A stretch of 24,748 bases of DNA from Pseudoneurospora amorphoporcata. Its lineage: Eukaryota > Ascomycota > Sordariomycetes > Sordariales > Sordariaceae. The stretch's first letter is position 1. Each line of letters begins with the position of its first letter. This document shows, piece after piece, positions 18,639 to 24,748 of the stretch. A model generated the notes under the pieces. That model was given only the letters and a program-made list of their open reading frames with translations. It searched no databases and had not been told where the DNA came from. The position numbers and the translations under genes are program-made. The DNA is taken from positions 1-24,748 of the forward strand of contig MU859373.1 of assembly GCA_033297205.1 (NCBI GenBank), in the 5' to 3' direction.

Positions 18639-18702
18639 ACTCGTCTGGGCTAGAAGCGCCCTCAGACCCCATACTGCGTATGGGGTTCTAGCCCAGACGA
18701 GT
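18639..18702. repeat. Nested perfect inverted repeat (17-bp outer arms, 8-bp inner arms)
   Basis: The outer arms ACTCGTCTGGGCTAGAA (18639-18655) and TTCTAGCCCAGACGAGT (18686-18702) are perfect reverse complements. Between them, CCCCATAC (18667-18674) and GTATGGGG (18678-18685) form a second perfect hairpin with a TGC loop. The inner right arm abuts the outer right arm, while 11 bases separate the left arms, so the folded form is a long stem with one asymmetric bulge. Confidence 0.9.
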
Positions 18703-19959
18703 ATCCGCTGGTACCGTAATGCGTCGGACAACGATAAGAGACGATTCTACGCCTTGTTGAATTCTCTACCCCAAGTCGGCGACGGCTAGTCAGAGACAAC
18801 GACTAGTACACGGGCAACAAGACAGTTTCGACAAGCAGCTCTCCTCCTTTCCCTGCGTTATGGACTCTCGACTATCGCATCCCGAGATAGTTCTTTAAAG
18901 CAGCCGTCAACCACGTCCGACAACACGGTGACGACTTGATATAAACCAATTTATCCGCCCGCCTCGATTCATTTTCCGAAGTCCTCCGCTTACTACCGGG
19001 CCACTCCGGTTGGGTCTTTATCGACCTATAATACTGGGGACAACGGTGGATGGGCAGATTGCTCGCTACTACCACTAACGCTGTGCCGGGCGAATTCCTA
19101 TCGTCTCTATATACCGACTTAGACGGCACCCGCCACCACCTTATCAAGACCAACGTCGGTCCCGGCTTAAACAGCCTACTAGAGGCACTAGTCAACATTG
19201 AGGGTAAAGACGGGACGGTTAGAGGTAGCCGGCTCGCATCTCGGAATGTAGTTGAATTTGTTATTAAGGGGTTTTCCCAACCCTCGAGTCAGGGCTGTTA
19301 CGGCGAAGAAGTACAGGCCGAAACGCTCGACGCCGCCGACCAGGACGGTTACGGCCAGTGCCTCGCGGAAAGGCCGCAGTATACGAGTGGCCACAGCACT
19401 ATAAGAGGAAATAAGTTGGTTGCTATGTAGGGAGACGAAGCTCGTTCTTTGCCGCTCATTGATGTTCATCGCCTGTCCGAGGCAATCCTGCATGCGCAAC
19501 GGAGATGCCCGGGCAAACTGTTTGTTTCTCTTGTCGATTCGTCTTGTGCGCAGGTCGTAATCCGTTGAGGGTGGATGAATACGGATCGCGTACTCTTCGT
19601 CTTATTCCGCTTTGAGTCATGTTTAGGCATCATTTCATCTCGAAATTCCACTCATCATCATCACAGGCCCGCGTCACCGATGGGAACATGCCCAAAGTCA
19701 CAGCAAACAAGATTTGTGAGAGATGAGTGACGCGTCTTGTCGGATTGCATATATCTTGATGACGACTCGATATGATCATTTCATCAGACAAAAGACATGG
19801 GATAAACAACTGATTGCTCCATCCTACCACTGCTTATTGGTATCTTATCTCGTGAAATCATGCTGGGTATCATAACGCTGGAACGCCCTTCCTTCAACAA
19901 AAGAAATTTTTTCGTGCCCAAGTCTCTTTCCTTCTACTCTCGGTAACCGCTTTGCTGCT

Positions 19960-19967
19960 TGACGTCA
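19960..19967. promoter_or_regulatory. CRE/ATF palindrome TGACGTCA
   Basis: A perfect TGACGTCA occurs in a C/T-rich stretch and is followed by another CGTC. It matches the site of CRE-binding bZIP factors (Atf1 type). It lies downstream of the minus-strand gene at 20044-20649 and has no clear plus-strand target, so it may be coincidental. Confidence 0.25.
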
Positions 19968-20043
19968 CGTCCACAGCCGTCCTTTCCCTCCCAACTCCTC
20001 CGCGACCTGCCTGCTGCCGGACTACTGCCACGACGGACCCCTT

Positions 20044-20649
20044 AGTTCGGGCCCTCAGACGACGGAGCTCTCGAACGGCGGAGGCCCTCGGGTGAAGGGG
20101 CTCGGGCGCTCTCTGTAGCGGCTGTGGCTATCATCAGACCTGGGTTAGCTTCCACTCAACAACAACACAAGATGACAACAATGTGGATACTCACAGCCGT
20201 TGGTCCTGCCCTGCAAGGGGCGGTTCTCCTGGGCCAGGGGCAGCGGCTCGCTGCTGGCCGCTACTGCCGCCAACGTGTCCAACCTCGCCGGTGCAGAGGA
20301 AGCGAGGCGGCCGTGGCCGTGAGTTTGGCCGTGACCGTGGCCAGTGGTGTCGCTCATGCCCCTGGTGTTGGTGTTCGTGGTGGTTTGCGGGTTGTTGCTA
20401 CCACCAGCAACAGGACCAAACGAGACCGGGCGCGCGCTGGGCAAAGGCTGGTAATTGCGCTGCCACGTTACCGGGGACGTTGCCCCAGAGGCCAAACTCT
20501 CCGAAGCCAGCGCGGAGGAGGATGAGGGAGTTTGCCGCCTCGAGGTCTTCCTCACGGCGGCGTTGCTCCTCTTGCTCACGGAGGAGTCGCTCTATGCGGC
20601 GCTGTTGCGCGGCCTCGTAGAGTCTTTTATGTGGGCAACCCGAACTCAT
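20044..20649 (-). CDS. Arg/Glu-rich coiled-coil gene, middle frame unresolved
   Basis: The ATG at 20649 follows CAACCAACCAAG after a C/A-rich leader, a very typical fungal start. The first exon encodes about 57 residues with a charged helix RIERLLREQEEQRRREEDLE and then GFGEFGLWGN. Its own frame soon ends in LVWSCCWW and a stop at 20398. Further on, another frame is open with natural-looking sequence (WQRNYQPLPSARPVSFGP, then Asn/Thr-rich, then His/Gly repeats), as is a third (CTGEVGHVGGSSGQQ). A good intron follows on the minus strand at 20113-20194 (GTGAGT donor, AAGCTAAC branch, TACAG acceptor; an alternative acceptor is at 20122). The last exon ends at 20057 or 20044, depending on frame. 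A short intron around 20430-20475 (35 bases) or 66-base intron with a GTCTCG donor could join the parts, but neither is convincing. Function unknown. Confidence 0.45.
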
Positions 20650-21533
20650 CTTGGTTGGTTGGTGACGGTTGTGGTTGTGGTGTGTTTTTGGTGAGTGAGT
20701 TTGGGAGAGTTGAGTTTGGATGGGTGATTTTCAGGGTGGGTTTTTGTAAAGGCGAAATTGTTGCGTGCCAGCCAGGCGGTCACCAACTGTTCTGCCAAGT
20801 GCAAGTCAAAACCAGATGAGGAAGTGAAGGGAAGAGAGGCAGACAGGACGATGTCGTTTATGCACGGACGGCTCAACTTCATCTGAAGACGGGGGAGGGT
20901 TGTGACCTAATGACTGCCTCCCGCTCCTTCCTCCGATGATGTCCAACGGACGGAGCGCAAATTCGTTGTGAGTGACCCTTGCCTGTAGTGGCATGAGGCT
21001 CGGGACACTTTCCCTCCGTTCCTTCCTCAACCTCAAACTGCACTCGCCAATACTCTGCCTGAACCCCTGGAGAAAGAACCACCGAGTGTCCAATCGGTTG
21101 GTACACAACGCAGGTGTAGTGAATAAGGGAAGGAGCTCAAAGGGCATGCTGGAAGAGCCAGGTCGTCCCTTATATAAGATGAACTGCAAGCAGGAAGGGG
21201 AACTGAAGGAATACAGGAAGGGTCTTCCGGTCTTGATATTTATATCAAGCACGAGAGATTGCTCAAGAGCGAGTGACGCGGAAATGTCGGTGACTTGTTG
21301 TGTGTATACCTCTAGACAATGTCAAACATGGAAACTCTTCATCGAAGTCTGTCACCTTTTTTTCCCCCGTGACCCGGTGTTGTCGCAAATTCCTAGCTTC
21401 CCCTCTTCAACAGCCTACAACACCACAACCTACCACCTTCCATTGCACCTTTGGAGTATTCAATTGCTTATTCCTGGTAGATTTTTCTCAATTCGCCTAT
21501 TCCCATCACCGATTGCACACCACAACATCGAGA
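20650..21533. other. Promoter region of the minus-strand gene, otherwise empty
   Basis: This stretch starts with the GT-rich (C/A-rich on the minus strand) leader of the gene at 20649. A palindromic CTTATATAAG at about 21170 could be a TATA element for either direction. The last 130 bases are C/A/T-rich with CACCACAACC strings, resembling a leader for the possible gene at 21534. Long frames on both strands lack real ATG starts and recognisable motifs. Confidence 0.35.
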
Positions 21534-21829
21534 ATGCCCCGTCGTCGGCGTGGTGCGGTCCGGACAGCAAGTCCCTGCCAAAGCCCTCACGCCATTATGT
21601 TGTTACATTTTTGTCGATAGAGGTATTCAGCACATGGTCTCTCCTGCTGGCGTCTCGACACATTTGATGTCGAAGACACCGCCTTTTATGTGCACCAGTA
21701 TTGTGACGAATACAGCATGCAATCCAGAGGTAACGAACGGCATGAATGTTAAAGCCACACGCTCTGTTTATCGTTTCCATAGCGAGATTCCCGTTCCTTA
21801 TGACTAGCTCTATACATCCTTCGGTTTGA
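21534..21829 (+). CDS. Possible tiny three-exon gene (about 60 aa)
   Basis: The ATG at 21534 follows ACAACATCGAGA, a good leader context, and encodes MPRRRRGAVRTA. The most coding-like part is 21631-21729, which reads HGLSCWRLDTFDVEDTAFYV and then HQYCDEYSMQSR. It is followed by a GTAACG donor and, after 53 bases, a CCATAG acceptor (intron 21730-21782). The last exon (21783-21829) ends ARFPFLMTSSIHPSV and TGA, in phase. The first intron is less certain: acceptor TTCAG at 21630 with a weak GTCCCT donor at 21571, or GTGGTG at 21550. An in-frame TAG at 21618 must be removed by it. The clustered acidic and aromatic residues make exon 2 look real, but no family is recognised. Confidence 0.35.
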
Positions 21830-21984
21830 GCTTGAAGACAATGAGCTCCTTCTAATGGGGTCATATATCTCAATGTCAGCAAACGCTTTGCCAAAGCTCA
21901 GAAAACAACCTTCATTGACTCGCGTTGGTATCACAATTCGCCAGCTCTGGTACAGCATCATCCATAGTGCTCATCCTGTGACCA

Positions 21985-22004
21985 CCCCCCCCCCCCCCCC
22001 CCCC
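21985..22004 (+). repeat. Homopolymer C20 tract
   Basis: Twenty consecutive C bases follow CCA and precede GGCCCATC. The tract lies 10 bases past the stop codon of the minus-strand gene, so its transcript would carry G20 in the 3' UTR. Such a long run is the only one in the window. Confidence 0.95.
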
Positions 22005-22013
22005 GGCCCATCT

Positions 22014-23636
22014 TCAACTTCTCAACCGCCTCTCCAACTCCTGAACCTTCCCATCCACCTTCCCATTCAAGATATGAACCCTCTCGTCCAAGCTCTGGTT
22101 GAGTGTCAGATGACTCCTCTCCAGATCCGCAATCCTGCTCATCATCTGCTGCATGGTGAGCTCGTTCTTCTGGACGATGGATTGCAAGGCGACGGCATGC
22201 TTCCTCAACCAGATGATGGATCGCCCGGCATTTTCAAAGTTATGAGCCAAGCGGCGGTGTTTCTCCAGAAGTGCCTGAAGCTCCCTGTCCGTGTCCATCG
22301 CAATCTCCTGGTACACCATCGCCCTGTGCTGCTCGTCTTCCATGCTCTTGATCAGCAAGTCTTGCTCCCATTTCATGAGGCGCTCACCGCGGCTCTCGGA
22401 CAGCACCAATTCCTTGAAGAAGCCGAAGCGCATTCTGCTGGGCATCCTTCTCCAGGCCGTCATGTGGTTTTCGTGGAGGCCCTGGAGAGCGTTTTTGAGA
22501 CGCTCTCGCCGGGGAACAGGCTTGGGCAGAATCGGGACGGGGTCGCGATTGGGGCCAGGACGAGGGTCAACGGGATAATGGCCGTGATGGGGACAAGAAG
22601 AAGAGGTGTTGGGAGGAACACGGCGACCGGTGCCCTCCGAAAAGTGACCGCTGGATTGATCTGGCTGGCCAAGGGGGTGCATGCTGCAGCTGGAGCCGAC
22701 GGTAGCAGACCTTTTGTCTCGGACGGCAGGGTTCTGTCTGCCGTTGTTGATGTAGTGGTCTTGCGGCTGCACAAGACTTTGGCTCCGGTTGTGACCAAGA
22801 GGGCTGACCTTCCGCTTCTTCGACGGGGACTCTGTCGGGACGACACTCTCCTTCTTGCGGCCGGGCTTGAAGGGGCCAGGGCGACGGGAACCGGAGCTGG
22901 GTTCAACAGGGTTTGTAAGGCCTGCTGTGGTAGATGCCTTGGGTGAGGCCGCGGGACTGGACATGAAGACATCCAGAGGGGGATGGTTGTCTTGACCGGC
23001 GGGTAAGTTGTCCACGACGGGACCTACGGGAGGATCCGAGTACCTCTGTTCCTGTTGAGGTGGATATCGAGACCCAGAGTCATAAGCGAGTCGCTGTGCC
23101 TGGAATTGGGCATTTGCTAGTCCCTCTGAATCTGGGCCAGCTGCTGATCCGTCATCCTGCGGCGCTCTAAGCCGAGGGTCAATGGCATCTTCGGGGATGG
23201 CAAAATCCATGGCTGGCACGTTGTTGTTGTTGTTTGCAGCATCCAGCACGGGAAACTGAGCCTGGCCGGGTTGATTCTGATCCGCGAAGGGGCTGCGGAA
23301 CGGGTTCTGATCCTGGACTTCAGGGCCGGCTTGGCCAGGCGCATCGTTCATGTTGAGCATGTTCATGTTGAAGCGCTTTCCGTGGCAACTGGTTAGCTTG
23401 CGTCTCTGGCGCTTGACAGCGGAAATCAACACGTACCTGCTCATTATACCGAAATCGACGTTCATGTTGTTCACAGCATGATGGTTTTGCGCCATGAAAT
23501 AAGAATCATAGTCGGAGAAATGGTCCAGCTCTGCACTTCCGATGCGGGCACCGTTCGGCTCGCCTCGTTGGGGCTGGTAGAAAGCCTCCTGAGGTTCGGT
23601 TCCCTCAGGGCCTTTCTGATTATTCTGGTCTCCCAT
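22014..23636 (-). CDS. Disordered nuclear-type protein with C-terminal coiled coil, unknown function
   Basis: The ATG at 23636 opens 540 codons. The N-terminal 400 residues are Gln/Asn/Pro-rich and low in structure, with an N5 run at about 135, Ser-Pro sites and a classical nuclear localisation signal SPSKKRKVSP (about 270-279). From about 405 the sequence becomes a charged helix (WEQDLLIKSMEDEQHRAMVY, then ELQALLEKHRRLAHNFENAG, later SRIADLERSHLTLNQSLDER), a likely coiled coil to the end. A 48-base intron may exist at 23389-23436 (GTACGT donor, CTAACCAG end), in phase, which would remove a basic RYVLISAVKRQRRKLT-like segment and give 524 residues. Its branch point sits unusually close to the acceptor. 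The frame is also open upstream of the ATG for about 25 codons (ending NEHS). Nuclear and regulatory roles are inferred only. A long antisense frame here is a shadow. Confidence 0.75.
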   Translation of the reverse strand: MGDQNNQKGPEGTEPQEAFYQPQRGEPNGARIGSAELDHFSDYDSYFMAQNHHAVNNMNVDFGIMSRYVLISAVKRQRRKLTSCHGKRFNMNMLNMNDAPGQAGPEVQDQNPFRSPFADQNQPGQAQFPVLDAANNNNNVPAMDFAIPEDAIDPRLRAPQDDGSAAGPDSEGLANAQFQAQRLAYDSGSRYPPQQEQRYSDPPVGPVVDNLPAGQDNHPPLDVFMSSPAASPKASTTAGLTNPVEPSSGSRRPGPFKPGRKKESVVPTESPSKKRKVSPLGHNRSQSLVQPQDHYINNGRQNPAVRDKRSATVGSSCSMHPLGQPDQSSGHFSEGTGRRVPPNTSSSCPHHGHYPVDPRPGPNRDPVPILPKPVPRRERLKNALQGLHENHMTAWRRMPSRMRFGFFKELVLSESRGERLMKWEQDLLIKSMEDEQHRAMVYQEIAMDTDRELQALLEKHRRLAHNFENAGRSIIWLRKHAVALQSIVQKNELTMQQMMSRIADLERSHLTLNQSLDERVHILNGKVDGKVQELERRLRS

Positions 23637-23835
23637 ACTATGTTCGTTGAAGTGGACGAGACTTTCTTCTGTGTGCGCTCTGGATTTGCTTTGAGAGCCA
23701 TATGTAAGGCAATCTCTGGTCTAGCCCGCTGATTCCGGTGCATGACTTCTTGAAGGAAAGAAAGAGATGCTGTGCGGTTTCGTGAAAGTTCGAGCTTGAC
23801 CTTGAAGTGATTGTAGAAATATGTGTGGTGCAGAC

Positions 23836-24536
23836 CTAAATCATTGAGCAAAAATGTGGGACATTACGAGTGAATGGTTGCCATGACCGCTCCCACAATA
23901 GGGCCAGACAGCGCACAATTGAAACGGCGTGCCCCTGGGTGATAGATGTGGATTCAAGCTGTCCGCTGTCGAAGCGGCCAGCTGGGTCCAAGTTCATGAT
24001 GTTGGACGAAGCATCCAGAAGAATGTTTTCGTCAGCATGGGACGGAAGTTGAATGTCCTATGTGCCCCCTTCACCGGAACCAAGGCATTAGCGGGAAGAC
24101 GAAATGCAGAATCACTCTGACAGGGTTGCCTGTCAAGGACCTCCATGTTTTGTTCATTACTGCCCCGTATCCAGGACCGAAGCCGTCAACCTCAAAGGCC
24201 TCCAGGTTTAAATCGCTTAGCGAGCTCTTGAAGTTCCCAATGCATCCTCATAGTTGCCATGGGTTTACTCATTTGCTGCTGAGCGTTGAAGTTGAAGTTC
24301 GTAGAGCCATTGCTGGCGCCAGGGTGAACGCCACCCTGCTGCCAGTTCATGCGGGCCTGTTTGAGATGATACATGACCTGCCTTCCCAAAGATGCCGGTC
24401 GTGATTTTGAAGTTAATAAAGTGAACGCAAGAAATGAAGTACGAAGGTTTGACGATGAATTTGACTTACTGGAATGAAGAACACAAGACAGTAAGATGAT
24501 TGGGAACAATTGCTGTTTTTTTTCAGATTCATCCAT
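23836..24536 (-). CDS. Incomplete multi-exon gene on the minus strand, unknown function
   Basis: Several pieces look coding on the minus strand. One segment (24374-24192) starts at an ATG three bases after an AAGGCAG acceptor and encodes MYHLKQARMNWQQ, NGSTNFNFNAQQQM and MRMHWELQELAKRF. The intron before it (24378-24469) has GTAAGT and TTAAC signals, probably within the 5' UTR or after an ATG at 24536. A second frame overlaps its end and reads SDLNLEAFEVDGFGPGYGA up to a GTAATG donor. Intron 24058-24160 (branch CTAAT, acceptor CATAG) joins it in phase to exon 24057-23836, encoding DIQLPSHADENILLDASSNI, then MNLDPAGRFDSGQLESTSIT and a tail to TAG at 23836. The step from the first frame to the second is not explained by a clear intron. 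Gln/Asn-rich composition resembles the next gene, so they may be one longer gene. Confidence 0.45.
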
Positions 24537-24748
24537 CCTAGAATGCCACAATGCTGAGACGACAGTCTGCTTAATTCTTTCACCCAAACCTCCTTGAGGT
24601 AAGATATTGTAAAGCGGGGAGGCGAATGGTGGACTGTGACAAGGGCTGTATTCAGGGCTTGGAACAGTAGTTCAATTCAGCTAATAAACTACTTTGGTCT
24701 CGAAGGCCTTGTTGATCCCTTCAACCTTCAAACAAAGGCTAGGCTTCA
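24537..24748. promoter_or_regulatory. Window end, probable promoter of the minus-strand gene
   Basis: About 210 bases with no open frame of note on either strand. Being upstream of the ATG at 24536 on the minus strand, it is probably promoter and leader. Confidence 0.25.

Larger units (their letters stand above)
18504..20040. other. Repeat-like or degenerate region without a supported gene
   Basis: About 1.5 kb with only short frames on both strands. On the minus strand 18872-19198 there is a stretch with EWPGSK, SENE and RRADKLV that faintly recalls the end of retroelement RNase H domains (W-x-P-G-H ... N-E-x-A-D-x-L), but spacing and context are wrong. On the minus strand 19188-19499 a hydrophobic frame with EALAVTVLVGGVERFGLYFF is open, unrecognised. 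A strong nested hairpin lies at 18639-18702. A perfect CRE-like octamer is at 19960-19967. Old transposon or LTR remains are a reasonable guess. Confidence 0.35.

Noticed and set aside
18872..19198. Possible LINE or retroelement RNase H piece (EWPGSK ... NE ... ADKLV, minus strand)
   Set aside because: Spacing between the W-P-G, N-E and A-D parts is one to two residues too long and no reverse transcriptase or other RNase H motif is nearby.
20230..20310. CCHC zinc knuckle (CTGEVGH) in one minus-strand frame
   Set aside because: Only one Cys is in place and the first and last Cys are missing; the resemblance is probably chance.
20972..21667. 231-codon plus-strand frame
   Set aside because: No ATG near its start, no motif, and it crosses the promoter-like DNA of the minus-strand gene.
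21855..22946. 363-residue plus-strand frame opposite the coiled-coil gene
   Set aside because: It runs across the C20 tract and is antisense to a frame with clear NLS and coiled-coil features; composition is unlike a folded protein.

Overview
The window looks like nuclear DNA from a filamentous ascomycete (Pezizomycotina, probably Sordariomycetes). Genes are interrupted by short introns of about 50-130 bp with GTAAGT/GTATGT/GTGAGT donors, CTAAC/CTGAC branch points and YAG acceptors. Leaders before start codons are C/A-rich. There is a heterokaryon-incompatibility (HET) domain gene and a transposon relic carrying TGG-to-TAG changes typical of repeat-induced point mutation (RIP). No CRISPR array, rRNA or tRNA was found.

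Layout. 1-1166: AT-rich, RIP-like relic of a hAT transposon, with a dead transposase C-terminus and subterminal repeats. 1412-1843: remnant of a small SANT-like gene beside the hAT end. 2517-3052 and 3843-4534: two small multi-exon genes of unknown function, reconstructed from splice signals. 4535-7033: mostly non-coding. 7034-7930: secreted CE4 chitin deacetylase. 8294-9133: SAM-dependent methyltransferase with an in-frame TAG just before what looks like its last beta strand. 9318-10814 (minus): SET-domain lysine methyltransferase, convergent with it. 12463-14407: MFS DHA1-type transporter with a long acidic N-terminal tail. 15154-16215: short-chain dehydrogenase/reductase with repeats and a palindrome in its promoter. 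16943-18048: HET-domain gene that loses the HET consensus half way. 18159-18503: small single-TM candidate. 18504-20040: repeat-like DNA with a nested perfect hairpin. 20044-20649 (minus): Arg/Glu-rich coiled-coil gene whose middle needs a frame change. 21534-21829: possible tiny three-exon gene. 22014-23636 (minus): nuclear-type disordered/coiled-coil protein, followed by a C20 tract. 23836-24536 (minus): incomplete multi-exon candidate.

The genes do not form an obvious biosynthetic cluster: there is no PKS, NRPS, terpene synthase or P450. The methyltransferase, MFS and SDR could superficially suggest one, but the gaps and the neighbouring SET and CE4 genes argue for ordinary chromosomal neighbours. 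The two ends and the 16.9-19.6 kb block are the accessory-looking parts. The best leads are the methyltransferase stop codon, the truncated HET gene with its TM neighbour and hairpin, and the small spliced genes missed by plain ORF calling.
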